DNA of 64,000 nt. Source: Theristus sp. LFF4_11. Lineage: Eukaryota > Nematoda > Chromadorea > Monhysterida > Xyalidae. Shown one piece after another: positions 21,551 to 33,533 of this stretch (the first letter of the stretch is position 1; each line of letters begins with the position of its first letter). The notes under the pieces are model-generated. The model searched no databases and was not told the origin of the DNA. It saw nothing but the letters and a program-made list of their open reading frames with translations. Position numbers and translations under genes: made by a program. The stretch lies in the NCBI GenBank assembly GCA_030248135.1, contig JASANC010005012.1, forward strand, positions 1-64,000, written 5' to 3'.

Positions 21551-23430
21551 TCAACCCATGCGGCGCGCGGTCACAATGACGCTGGTGTGCTGTTTCGCCG
21601 GCGGCTGTCCGCTGCGGTCTCTGTCGCCGTCGCAAATTGCCCGCTTCAAATTGAGCCCGCCGAACGATTGTTCAATGTTGCCGACATTCGCGAAACTTGT
21701 TTCGACCGTTCCTTCATCTTTTATCGACGACAGCTCGATTGCGTTTTCGGTTGTCTTGTTTCTGGCGGGCGTCGGCGATATTTGCGCCGATGGTTGCTGT
21801 AGTCGTTTCTTGCTTTGGCGTTTCACGATTCGGTACGCCTTCACGGGCGGTACGACCAGTTTCAGTGAGTCGTTGCCATCCGTCACCTGAGTGCGGTTTC
21901 ATTTTATTGTGTTTTTGTAAGAAAATTTCGATAAGTGGAAATGTGGAAACGTTGAGGCTAATCCGGAACTTACAGGCAGAGCAACTTATCGATTACACGC
22001 ACCGTGCTGAAAGGTACAGTAGTAAGGGTAATAGCCATGTTTTTCGAATGGTCAACGCTCGATTCGTGGCGGTATTGGACAGTCCCAATTTTTCGAATTC
22101 GTATTACGATGAAAGGTTTTGATTGGGCTTCTTTATATTGCGTCCCACTGAGAAAATACGTAGGACAACCATTCTGTTTTAGATCACTCAAGTAAACGAG
22201 CATTTTTATTGCCGTTTCTGTTCTCGAAACTGCATCCAATTCACTCAATTCAAACTTCAAACACTGAATTCCAAACCACTCCACCAACCTTTCCATACAC
22301 CTCAGCCGGCGTTGCAGTGGAGTACAGCGCTGCGGTCGTACGAATCTGATCCTTCAGGAAGAGCTCTTCGACGCGCTTTCGATCGATCGGGTGTGCGTGC
22401 GCGGTGTGACTGTCGATGACGAAACCGAATGGACTGAAGAAATCGGGATATTAATGGGGGTTAGATTTTGAATATCTGGCAAAATTAGGGGGCGGTTGTT
22501 ATAATGCTGTCCCGTCCTCAAACTTTCTTGCGGTTTCGGGAAACCATTTCGGTTTGAGGTGAAAACCTCTTGCCACGGTACGCCACTAACCCCGCAGGTA
22601 GAGTTCTAATGCTGATGATGAACAACGTGCTCCCTTGTGGCCCGGGTGGTAGCGTGTTTGAATATTGCGTTCGGGGGATCGAGCCACCGCTGAGGGGTGT
22701 ACACAGTAGGCAGTTAATGGCAGAGGAAACTCAATGGGCGCTCCACATGACCGTGTTCTCTCCACGCTTTTCTGGGTCAGCCGTGGCTATAAAAACCTAT
22801 CGACTGTCCTTCTTCGTGCGAACGCTATGAAGCACAGAGAAAACCATACACCCTGGCTATGAACTTCGCCTAACTCCCCCCACACAAAAAAAACCATGAC
22901 CCTAACGTCATCTTCAGGTTGAACTTCGCGTTGCAGAAACGCCGCTGCTCGCAGCGATAGTAGAGCGCGTTCTTGTGGCAGTTTCGGCGCTCGAACACGA
23001 ATCCACCGTCGACCACCGCTTTCAGTTGGCCTTTGGACGACCGCACAAACTGCACCGTGGTGCAGGAATTCGCCGCCTGGTTGGAGGCAGCCGCAGCGGC
23101 AGCGGTGGCCGGGTGGTTCGCAAGGCGCGCGCGAGGCGCCCGAATAGGCCACGGCCTTGCCAGCGCGGCGGGCGGCGGCGCCTTCGGTGCAGCGGGTCGG
23201 TGAGGCACGGGACTGCGGAGTGTTGGGCTCTGCGGTGTTGTCGATGTCGGCGGTGGTGGAATCGGTGGCAGAAATGGGCGATTCGGCACCGGTGAAATCG
23301 GTGAAAGCGGAAGTTTTGGGTAAATTTTGTTGACAGTCGGCTGCGGCGGAACGAATGTCCCTTGCACCTGCGGCATTGTGTTCGCGAAGATTCCGCCGCC
23401 GGTGAGGACGGCTTGATAGAATTCGTTCAT
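21551..23430 (-). CDS. FLYWCH-type zinc-finger protein
   Basis: Three exons, 22907-23430, 22289-22433 and 21551-21886, join in phase to 334 residues. The N-terminal 110 residues are rich in Pro, Ala and Ser (PPPPTSTTPQSPTL, APKAPPPAALA). A single FLYWCH domain spans about residues 127-187: VQFVRSSKGQL, GGFVFERRNCHKNALYYRC, FCNAKF, then SHTAHAHP across the exon 1-2 join. It supplies the C-C-H-H zinc ligands. A basic segment follows (VKAYRIVKRQSKKRLQQ), then a low-complexity C-terminus ending ARRMG. FLYWCH domains bind DNA or proteins; nematodes use such proteins as transcription factors, and the fold also occurs near MULE-type transposases, but no transposase is present here. A SINE lies in intron 1. 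The gene is head-to-head with the plus-strand gene at 25275. Confidence 0.9.
22622..22803 (+). mobile_element. tRNA-derived SINE, copy 2 (FLYWCH intron 1)
   Basis: This plus-strand copy matches the SINE at 13008-13182. The head is TGTGGCCCGGGTGGTAGCGT with a B-box-like GGGATCGAGCC, and the body is AGTTAATGGCAGAGGAAACT, AATGGGCGCT, ACGCTTTTCTGGGTCAG and GTGGCTATAAAAA. It has no coding frame of its own. Confidence 0.78.
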
Positions 23431-25274
23431 TTTTTTGGGGCGCTTTATGTTTCGGCGCTTTTTTGATTCCTTTGTCTTGCGAAATCCTGCACTCTGTGTG
23501 TTGTGAAATATGTGAAAACGATCATGCTAAACTCGGCTCACAGCGACTACGTACGTATCTCGATTGACCAATCAGCATCATTCAAATTCAAACGCGACAC
23601 CGCACTTAATCAATCCAGTTCACCCATAAAAAAGGTTTTTGAAGTGTTTTAAGCTGAATGTTGTTGTTTTTTGTTGCAATACACGCTAACAACTGTCCAT
23701 AAAAGTGCCGGTTTACGAGAGCGAAAAAGGTACAATAAGATAGACTGGTTTCTTCTTATTCGACAAGTTTTCCAGCTGACGTAAAGTCGGTGACTGATAG
23801 ATTGATAAAGACGTTGCTATCAGTATTGTGTATGCTTTATTCGTCTGTTCGTTTCTTTTGGCGGAATAAAACAGTGACGCATTTCAAAACACTATCAGCA
23901 AGATGTAAACGTTTGTTTTTTTGGTGAATCGTCCAGCTTCGAACTATTTTTGAGCTAAAATTACAGGAAAACTGTCTTATTTTGCGATACAAATTTCACA
24001 TTTGGAGTTTGTTTGGTTCGCCGAAAACAGCGTTTTTTCTGTCATCGCATCTGATCATCACGTTGTGATATCGCAATCTTCTGTAAACCAATCATATCAG
24101 TGCACAAAAACACGATTGTAAATCGTTTGCGTGACTGCGGTGGAATGTCTGTTTGAAACAATTTTGTGGAAAACTAAAAATGCAATCTTGCTTACATTTT
24201 TTGTGTTGTAGATGGTTTGATCTGTAAGAATAAATACCCTGTTGTAACGAAAGAAAAGTCATACGGTGCCGTGATAACAAGTTGCATCAAAAAAAAAAGT
24301 TGAAAAGTTTCCTTTCACCAACGGCATGCAGATTGGCTGAGCTGAAGAAAAAGTTTCTTTTTTCCAAAAAAGGCAGATTCTGTGATTGTTGCAATATTCA
24401 GCTGCGGTTGGTTTGTTTCACATTTGGAAAAAAACAAACATAATGGATTTTCTGACACGAAAAACTCGACAAGTGTCTTTCAAAGTAGAAAAGAACAGAA
24501 AATGCGGAAAAGGCTGCTGGAAAAGTGAAACAGCGGGGTTCCTGCCATGAAATTCATCATCGTCTTTTCTCATTTGTAAAAAAAAATTAGCGCACAAAAC
24601 GCAACACACTTGCTTGCATGCTGAAAGTTTGCGTTTCAACCATTTTGAAATGTTTTATGTATTTTCACCAAACAGTGCAAACTCATCTCAATTTCTTTTA
24701 AAAACCATTCAGAATAAATTAGCAAAATTCACGTCTAAACCCCAGCATAACACAGTAAAACATGTTGCAGCTTCGGGCATTCTTGAATTGCGTTTTTTTA
24801 ATTTTTGCTCTTGATTTGATTGTGTTTTTCGGATACGTTTTAACTAAGGATGGGCTCGATTTCAGATATGAAATTACAGATGATATGTGAATGATTAGGC
24901 TTGTCGCCATGTGTTCAATAGTCGCAATACACAATTGTTTTGGTGCAAATATGAGCGGTCGTGTGGTTGTTACCAGGTAACAGTGCGGGATATACATAAC
25001 GCCAGGTACCCGCGTTTCGATCAATGTGATTTGAAGCCGCATGAAGAACAGAAAAAATATGTTGGATTCGAAATAAATGAGCTAGATGAGAAGATAAATG
25101 AGAAGATCAAAGCGCTTTGAACTTGTACCATGCAAACAAATCCGTTTTTCTCCTTGTTTCACGTTCAGACACCTGATCCGCTCAATTTCCAACGTCATCG
25201 CTTGCGTTCTTGGCTGTGAATAATATTAGTCTCATTCAACCATCGTAACTATTGAATAATATGTAATCGAAATC
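23431..25274. other. Head-to-head intergenic region
   Basis: This spacer of about 1.8 kb lies between the FLYWCH gene (-) and the membrane coiled-coil gene (+). It is AT-rich, with no exon or RNA gene recognised. It should hold both promoters. Confidence 0.5.
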
Positions 25275-27739
25275 ATGGAAACCCGCTCCTCCACAAAGTA
25301 TCGGACACGAAAAGCCAAACGAAATCGAAAGAATAAGTCGAAGTCGCCGTTTCGCCCGGCGAATTCCACCGCCCAACTAACGATGGATATCAATCTGCTG
25401 CTGATCAACAACAACAACTCATCTAGCGCCAGTGCTAATGACACTTCCTTGCTCTTGAATAGCAGTCTCAGTTTGACGCCGCCCTTGCCAGCTGGCAACC
25501 GAACGCCACCGCCACCGCCACGTACGTTCACGGCCACCGTCACCTGGCGACTGCCGTGGCGTATGCCGGCCGCGGAGGCTCGCCACTATTGGGCGAAGGA
25601 CGTCAGGGATCGCAATGATCACTCGGTCGATTATGACCGGTGGGTGGTTCTTCGTAGAGTTTGTTTGCAGAGTTTTGTTTGTTTGTAGGGTTTACTCTTT
25701 AAATTTTTTTCAAATTCATTAATAAATTTCCAATTTTGGCCCGTGACAGGCCACTGACTCTGCTTGGTCAAAACGACTACAGTAAAATCGCATCTCTCGT
25801 GTTTTGTACAAACTTTAGAACCTGCGGTGGTGAAGTGATCAAGCTGGATCATGAAAACGAGCAAAATGCTGCGATTTATGCTGTCTATATGACAGGCTCA
25901 CTATGAGCTGTGTCAATCTGATGGAGCCAATCAACAAGCTCAATTCAAATTAAGCAAATCTCAAACACATTTTTGAATTCCATTTCCATCTCATCGCGAG
26001 GTGTTCTTCCCGATCACCGTCTATATAATCTCCGAACACAATTTCGCTGAGGCCCGTTCATACTAACGTGTGCTGACGCACGTCACAGACACGTCTCCAT
26101 GGATGGCACGGTATACAATAACACAAGACCTGACGTGCCCTGCCGTACCGTGCGCACTATTTTTATTATTATATTATTCGGCCAAATGTCAGTTTTTTTT
26201 TCATTTTAGTGTCAACACGGGCGCCGACGACGTTTACGGCGGCAAACAGATGAGCTATTCGTTGTTGTCGTCGTTTGTGATTCTGTTTCTGGTAGTCGGC
26301 TCCATTGGCGGCTTGATCGCATCGCATTTCATCTTGAATCTGCGCGCGAAGCGGTCCGTGTGGAAACGTTTTGGAATTTTTTGTGTGTTTCTTTCTTGTG
26401 AAGTTTTTGCCGGTTTGTGATGAATTTGGTGACCCAGGTTTGGACGCTAAGGCTTGTACGTCTGAATTTCATAAACCGATGTTTCTGAAAGTTTCTTGAC
26501 TATTGAAACTGCCGCTAAACGACACCAGTCTTCACTTTGATCAACAGTTTGTGTGGTTTATAATCGAGTCCTTTCGAGTTGTACTAGTTCTTTCCGACTT
26601 TCTTTCTACCCATTTGGTTCAGAACAAGACGCCGTTTAGCAACAAATGTGGTTGGCCAACAGATCAAGAGTATTGATTGTTAGCGGAACACCGGATTCGA
26701 CTGAATGACCGTGAAGAAACAAATTTATTCCTTTACTTATGAAAGTATGCGAAAAAAAAACGTGTAAATTCCAGACTCGCGCGCGCACGCAACCGAGTGC
26801 TGATGCGTCATCTAACAGAATTGGCGCAACTGACCACGACTGTGAACTCTGCAATTGAGCGTGAGCAGCGTTTCGAGCGACAGTTGCAGCAACAACAACA
26901 AAATCACAATAACAACAACAATCAACAACGACAGCCAATCAGCAATAAACACGTCGCCGAAAATGGTGGCAGTGTCCATCGTAATAGCCTCACCGGTAGC
27001 TGCCTTCAGCTGTTGACCGATCAGTCGCCTGATCGGGGAGAGACGGAACGAACGATGCAACCGAATGACAGAAATGGTGAGTTTTTTCAGAAGAAATACG
27101 CTGAAAACTGCTGGTGTAAAGCGCCAGATTCTGTTTTGATTTGCCTGATTTTGGGATGTACCGATTTGTTCCGTTATAATTACGTTGAGTGTCTCAAATC
27201 AACTATTGCCAAATTGATTCAACAGAAACATCGACAGTCTCATCGCGCTAAAAAAGTGTCCGGTGTCGTGTCCACCGGAGCGTCCCGCGCGGTGTCCATG
27301 TACAAAAATGAAAGTGACCTAAAACTCCGAGGTGTGGTGTTGCCACTTTTATTTCCGGAACACCACGCGGATCCACCCTGGCGGACCAGGACACAAGACA
27401 TAAGCTGTTCATGACACCTTTGCAGCGTGTCATTCGTGTATAACAACAGTCAACAAACTGCCCACTGCAGACCCGCAAACCGCCAGGAGACCGCGTGGTG
27501 CACCACCAGACCGCGCGGTACAAGACCCGGCCACGTTTGCCTCAACGAACGTCGCCATGTCACTGTTGATGCAAACGACAATTCTGGCGGCTCGAATTGG
27601 CAGCGGGCCGGGCGGCGAGCGGGACGATCAAATGTTGGAATTGAGACAGGAGCTGGCGAGAATGGCTGCATCCGCTCTGGAGTACAATGCGAGGGCGCGG
27701 AGACTGTCGCTCGTTAGACTGTTCAATCGAATGTATTTG

Positions 27740-27742
<3 letters not shown>
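25275..27742 (+). CDS. Single-pass membrane protein with coiled coil
   Basis: Four exons, 25275-25639, 26210-26353, 26775-27076 and 27426-27742, join in phase to 375 residues. The N-terminus is basic and disordered (KYRTRKAKRNRKNKSKS), then Asn/Ser-rich with several N-X-S/T sequons. A single membrane helix lies near residues 138-160 (SSFVILFLVVGSIGGLIASH). It is followed by a basic, helical stretch (LRAKRLARARNRVLMRHL) and a Gln/Asn-rich coiled coil with QQQQQ and NNNNN runs. The C-terminus has another helical segment (MLELRQELARMAASALEY) and ends FNRMYL. The long polar N-terminus without a signal peptide suggests either a type II or type III topology. The family is not recognised. The stop codon TGA is the first three bases of a long TGAT microsatellite. 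Confidence 0.75.

Positions 27743-27824
<82 letters not shown>
27740..27824 (+). repeat. (TGAT)n microsatellite at a stop codon
   Basis: About 21 uninterrupted TGAT units begin at the stop codon of the preceding gene and run into its 3' untranslated region. Confidence 0.92.
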
Positions 27825-27828
<4 letters not shown>

Positions 27829-28407
27829 TTGTTATATTTTTATTTTCAGCTCAGTTTTGTGTCTTACAGTGTTGCGGATTTGGTCTATTTTGGTTCACTG
27901 AAAATCACTTGAATAAAGATAAGCGCAGGCCGCAGATTTACACTTTTCATCGCAAACTGGTTTATCAATCAAGAGAAAAAATAAGCAAGGACAGATCAAG
28001 AAAAAGCTCGTTATGTCCGACAGGTACCCATATGATCACAGTAGTAGTATTGATTTTTGAAATGACGAAAAACTGCACGTACAACAAAAAGTTGAGATTC
28101 GAGAAGTAGACAATGAGACAAAAGAAACTTGAAAAAGAGAAAAAACGTGTTCCTGAATGGTTATTCAAAGCAAGTTGTATAATTTTGACCTTTTTTCACA
28201 ACAATTTTTTCATTCGAATCACTATTTGGTCCACCACTCCATTTGGTCCAAATAAGCCACGAGACCAAACAATTACCACAAAAAAATTCAACTAAAAACC
28301 GCAATAACTTTGCCCATCAGTACATTGTAACTAATTGCTCAAACGATTTTTTGTTGAGCCGCGTTCCTAGGTGGCGTGATCACAGCTATTTTTTTCACTT
28401 TCGATGG
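27825..28407. other. Convergent intergenic region
   Basis: This is the space between the membrane coiled-coil gene (+) and the GPCR gene (-), which end towards each other. No further gene is seen. Confidence 0.5.
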
Positions 28408-31400
28408 TCACAACGACCGTTCCGGTGACAACCCATCCCGTATCAGTCGATTATGCGTCACGGTTGTCGCTGTTCGCTTCGGCGATCGATCGATTGAGCG
28501 AAGCTCCAACTTTGGCGAGCAACGATGTGTGCCGTCGCCGTTGGCTCTCGGGGGTTTCGCTCGATTATTTCGAATGCGAACACTCATCATAATCGAGGTC
28601 AGCGACTGACCGAGATGCGGTTGATATTTGGAGATGAGCTTTCTGAAAATGCGAGTCATTTTGATTGTTTTTTTTTCAATTTAAACTGAACAAGTCAAAA
28701 TTTTTTCAATTCAATCAATCATCAACGACAAAATTGCTCTCAGTCACCTGAGCGCTTTTCGGATGTCCGGAATACGTAGAGCGTAGATCATCGGGTTGAT
28801 CAACGCTTTACAAATGATCAACGCGTTCAAGATGACCGTGCAAATGAAGAACACTATGGGGCGAGTGAATTTGTGGCGCGGGAAACGACAGTCGTCACAG
28901 GTAAGCTGCAAACGTTCAACAAAACAAATCGCAAAAGCGTTTTCTTGAAACAACGAAGTTGAATTGGTAGAATTATACCCCACGCCCAAAAACGTTGTAC
29001 TGAATGAAAAACTGAAAACGTTGCATTTCTTGAAAATGCGATACCCGTGATGGAAAATATTAAACCCGTTACTGAAAACGTTACATCCGTTGAACTCGTT
29101 ATACCCGCCACTGAAACCATTGTACCCGTTTCTGAAACCATAAAACCCGTTACTTAAACTGTTGTTCCCGAACTCAAAACTATACGTGCATGAGCACTAT
29201 ATCCTCTCCTGAAAACATTATACCCGTTTTCTAAAAAAGTATACCCACCTATTGAAAATCTCATATACCCCATTACTGAAAACCGCTATACCCGTTTTCA
29301 GAGTGATCATTTTTTGTTGTTGTGGTTGAAGTTTTATTATCAAATCACAAACGAGAATCATCAAAGCACCTGGTGAAAAAGTGTCGGCACCAGCCAACTG
29401 AGCACAAACGTGCCGAAGATGCAGACGGCGGTGGCGAGTGTTCGCACGCGCGCTCGTATGAACGACTGACTGCGACTTCGTTGGTGGTGCATGTGCCTGA
29501 ACATTTCACAACTGAAAATTGTTTCATGTTGACTTTAAACCAACTGTAATAGGACGTTCTGTGCTGTATAGTGCGATTTTATTTTACTGCGTTGTTCTAG
29601 CAGTCACTGTAAATCGCCAGTCGCTCGTTAATTTGGAGTGCTAAGTCTGCCAGAATGCGTTGATCGGCTTTCTGGGGTGGTCTGTGTTGCTTTTTATTGT
29701 GATGCTCTGTTGTTTTTATTGTAAGACTAAAAAACCGTGGCTTCCAGTTTGGCTATTTCATTGATTCTGTCTGCCAAACTATCAGATACAGATACTGTAT
29801 TACTTCAAACCGTTTCTACTCGAAGCTCAACAACCGGCATAAATGCACACCCTGTACTGCGCCCCACTCACCACAACAACAGTATCATGCCCACATAGAC
29901 CGCAGTCGTTGCGATCAGCGCACTGCTAACAGCGCCAAACAGCAAATCGCGGAACCACTGCGTGCTCAGCAGTTTACTGTGGCAATGGGCGTCCAGGTTT
30001 TGGCCGAACGTCTCGGAAAAGTTCACCAGAAAGATCAACAGAAGCGCGCATGGCGGCGCCAACCAGAGCACCGCGATCGTAACCGGCTGTGCGCAGCGGC
30101 TGGGCGTGTGTCTGAAATGCACGAAGTTCGTGCTGTTTGCGGTTTCGCCAGCTAGACGCATACCGCGGTGCCCCCAGGCTCGTCAGTCCGATTGACGCCG
30201 GGCAGGAATGGCCGAAAGGGTTTTACCGCAAACAGATCTTATAGTCTGGGTGAAACATCAGCGAACCTAGAAAGCAGAATCTTTGTTTGTTTCAATTTTT
30301 AATTTCATCTTGTACAGTGGCAAAACAATTACTCGCCACACGTTGTTGTATTAGTGCGATATCGAACTGTCAGTTTATTGATTTCAATTTTTTACCTAAA
30401 GCGGTCAACCAGGCTGTATTTCTCCGATGGAAAGAAATATTTTCAAAACGTGACGTCATTTCGGTCGGTTCGCACAACCGGACCGTACCGTACCTCCGTA
30501 GCATCGTAGGCGCTGCGGTCAGCAGTAAATGCGTGATTGCGAGCGCCGCCAAATGATACACCGAACTGAGCATGGCGCCGAGTTTGCCGGCCTCAAGTAG
30601 GAAATACGAGAAACAACGCGAGTCTTTCGACTTTCCGAACAGATACGTCGCGTGAAGGATCGGCAGGTAGCTGTGCACGATCAGGTGGGCGCCGAACAGT
30701 GCGCTGTACCAGAGATCCGCTGCTGAGAGGCTGCCGTTCGAGAAAGGCGAGATTTATGTTTTTTTGTAAAAAAACGTTTTTGAAAGTTTGAAACTTTTGC
30801 AAGCTTTTGTATGATCTTTTATTTTGGTCCCGCAACTCAATGCGCACATAGATAGGTAAAAAGTTTCATGGATGACGCGGAAATTCAAAATTGATAAAGT
30901 GATCCGAGTCCCCTACATAGCGCCGGGTCACTTAGGCGACTTTGAATTGCCACATAAAGATTGAAACTAGTTTGCTTTTCACGTCTGCACACGCATTCAG
31001 TCGCAGAACTTAAAAAATACACTGATAGAATGAACAACAAGTTCAACATGCTGTTGAGCTAGCATGTACATACCTACTAGCCAGCTGATAACCGACTTTT
31101 GGCCAATAACTTACAAAAATGTTAAACTTTTGTTGATTGAGTTACGTTTCTCCGTATCTGGTCAATCGGCAAAAAGACATGTAGTTTTTGTGAATTCTGG
31201 CATTTGCATCTTCATGCACTGATTGGCTCTATCGAACTGTAATCAGTAAGCCGAATTCAAAAGCCAGCTCAGCTGATTCGCGAAATTGGGTGTTGGATTT
31301 TTGAATGAATGGATTTCGGTATTTTTGAGCGAGTTGATCGTTCATAGGATTGATTTGCAGTTCGACAAAATCAATACCTGTAGGTCAAGACGAGCGGCAC

Positions 31401-31604
31401 CGTCTGTCGATGTACCCGTGCCATCGTCGCAAGTATCAACGCGTTTGCAGCGATCGCAGCAACGCAGAGCATCAGCAACGCCGGGATGCCGAACTTGTAG
31501 AATTCCGGCGCCAGGCGCATCAGCTCGCAGACGAATTCCACTTGGAGGATCTCATCGCGCGCTTTCAGCGTCAAGTTCTCTTTGAAACAGTCGTTCTTGT
31601 TCAT
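28408..31604 (-). CDS. Class A (rhodopsin-like) GPCR, neuropeptide-receptor type
   Basis: Six exons join in phase to 407 residues: 31378-31604, 30494-30730, 29872-30111, 29370-29496, 28748-28905 and 28408-28642. The extracellular N-terminus has one NLT sequon. Seven helices follow: TM1 with AANAL, TM2 with the family motif LSAADLWYSALFG, TM3 (MLSSVYHLAALAIT), TM4 with IAVLWL, TM5 (SSALIATTAVYVGMILLL), TM6 with FVLSWLVP, and TM7 with the NPxxY motif ALINPMIYALRIPDIR. A basic helix-8 region and a Ser/Arg-rich tail ending SPERSL complete it. The position of the Asp/Glu-Arg-Tyr motif after TM3 reads Thr-His-Leu, although the proline that usually follows it is present. The third intracellular loop is short and basic. 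The TM7 signature and general layout resemble peptide receptors of the FMRFamide-like group; the ligand is not inferable. Confidence 0.9.
28975..29310 (-). repeat. About 21-24-bp minisatellite in GPCR intron
   Basis: Imperfect units of the type ATACCCGTTACTGAAAACGT are repeated about twelve times within the intron between the TM6 and TM7 exons of the GPCR. Units vary in both sequence and length. Confidence 0.85.
30819..31010 (-). mobile_element. SINE-like interspersed repeat, family H copy 1
   Basis: Read on the minus strand it contains ACGTGAAAAGCAAACTAGTT, CAATCTTTATGTGGCAATTC, CCTAAGTGACCC, GGGGACTCGGATCACTT and ends GCGGGACCAAAATAAAAG. The same blocks occur in order at 32843-33035 (-) and 48000-48290 (+), with a terminal part at 37395-37480 (+). 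The AAAATA-type end suggests retroposition, but A and B boxes are not clear. It lies in the first GPCR intron. Confidence 0.75.
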
Positions 31605-32597
31605 TGTTTCCCGCGAATTTTTGTTTGTTTCTTCTTTATGACTGCTGTAAAATTGATTTTGGAGTTTTTTAACACCACAATTGGTTTGTCAGAAAACTCA
31701 ATAAATGCAGATGCTTTAAGTCGAAATGCAACATATGCAACAATGAATTATCATTCCGACAGTTTCGATTGTGGTTTTGTGACAGATGTGGATGGACCTC
31801 GTGACTTTGTTTACAACTAATAATTAGCATTCATCGTCCCAAGATACCAATCAAAACGTCTTGTATGCAGTCTAACAGATTTACCGTAAGGTGCATTTAC
31901 AGGTTTGCAGCAGAAGTCGCATGGCTAGCGCTGAAATTGTGTTTCAAAAAATAATCAGTAACATACACACGCTTGAAAAAAAAGGTGTCCGAAGTGTTGT
32001 CCGATGTCCTGTATACCTGGATTTCCGTGTGGTGTCCTGGACGGATACCTTTTTAGCCGTTGGTAAATACTGATTCATGAATGCGGCTTTAAATGTACCA
32101 AAAATCAAACCACACGAGTTTTGCTTCATGTGTCTCGGTTCAGCCTCAAGAGGCTGCGTTTAAAAACAAGTTCTGAAGCCTATACTCGCCTCTATCGCAA
32201 GTGAAAAGTGAAAGACCGAAGAGAAGTGATTGGTCATAAACAAGTGGCGAGAATCAAACGCTGAGGAACCAATTAAAAGTGATAAACAGCATTCACAATG
32301 GCTTGAAACGTATCGCACGTGTTGGTCCAATTGAACAGAAAGAAGTTTTGTTCCTTTTCTTGAGAAAATCAGACGAAAACACACGAGAAAAAATGCGACG
32401 ATGGTGTGACCTTTTCATTTTTTTCTATCCGTTTTTATGGCGAATCCTATAGCATTCAAGCGGAATGTTTATCGTTCACAGCACTTGGGGTTGGTTGCGA
32501 ACCAACCTCACGCAAAAAACGGGGTGCGTGAGAAGCTCATAATTGCTTCACATCGTGCGTAAACGCTTTCGTCGTTCATGATGCTGGTTCACGTAGC
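31605..32597. other. Upstream region of GPCR gene
   Basis: No gene is supported. A half copy of palindromic family F lies at about 32062-32093 (TACTGATTCATGAATGCGGC). Confidence 0.5.
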
Positions 32598-32725
32598 CTG
32601 AATGTAACTTGTCACGCAACTTGTCACGTAACTTTTCACGTTACTTGTCACGTAACTTGGCATGTAACTTGGCACGTAACTTGGCATGTAACTTGCACGT
32701 ACATACCTTGTCACGTACGTAACTT
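32598..32725 (+). repeat. 13-14-bp tandem repeat
   Basis: This is a short array of units such as TTGTCACGTAAC and TTGGCATGTAAC, about nine copies, with an internal alternation between CACGTAAC and CATGTAAC. Confidence 0.85.
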
Positions 32726-32842
32726 ATTTGTGCAACACGTTTGTATGTTCCTAGCAGAAACATAAGGTTTGAAAAACGTTTGCCTGCATCGCTTTCATGC
32801 GACTGGAGGCTCAAGTGACTTGACCTGCCAATATCTTTTAGA

Positions 32843-33035
32843 TATTTTGGTCCCGCGTCTCAATGTGCGCATAGATGGGTAAGCACGACGCGGGAATTCA
32901 AATTTGGTAAAGGGATCCGAGTCCCCTAAATAGGGCTGGGTCATTTAGGCTATTCTGAATTACCACATAAAAATTGAAACTAGTTTCCTTTTACACGTAC
33001 GTCCACATCCGCACTGAGTTGCAGGTCTTAAAGAA
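32843..33035 (-). mobile_element. SINE-like interspersed repeat, family H copy 2
   Basis: This is the second minus-strand copy of the repeat at 30819-31010. It shares the blocks CCGAGTCCCCTA, GGGTCATTTAGGC, TTACCACATAAAAATTGAAA and CTAGTTTCCTTTTACACGT on the plus strand. It ends about 45 bp before the family C element. Confidence 0.75.
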
Positions 33036-33079
33036 AAGACAATAGTTTTCCAACACTGATGATGTGTACATAATGCACA

Positions 33080-33533
33080 TACCGTATTACCTCTATTAAA
33101 CCCCCCCCCCAAATTAAACCCCCCCCCAAAAATAAACCCCCACCCCCTCGACAAGTTTCCAAATAATCCCCCCCCCCCCCAAAATAATCCCCCATGGGGG
33201 ATTATTGAAACCTGTTTGAAACACATACCCAGCGAATTCAGTGGCTGGTTGCAGTGAAAATGATGAAATTGTGCTACCAAAGGCCCCAAATGGATGAGTT
33301 AATGGTAATTTCATTACAAAAGGCTGTTGTAAAAGGAAATTTCTATGTAGAGTAGAAGTTTCTGCGACTTCCTTCCTGCCATGGAAGGTATTTTTGCCAT
33401 TTTGCCCACCCCTAAAAATGGTTTCCAAATAAACCCCCCCCAAAAATAAACCCCCCCCCAAAAATAAACCCCCACCCCCAGAAGTCGCTGAAGAAATAAA
33501 CCCCCATGGGGGTTTATTAGAGGTAATACGGTA
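33080..33533 (-). mobile_element. TA-flanked MITE with G-runs, family C copy 2
   Basis: This inverted copy of the element at 20782-21235 has the same 454-bp length, the same TA-bounded CCGTATTACCTCTA ends and an apparently identical unique centre. The two copies differ mainly in the lengths of individual G/C runs. Confidence 0.88.
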
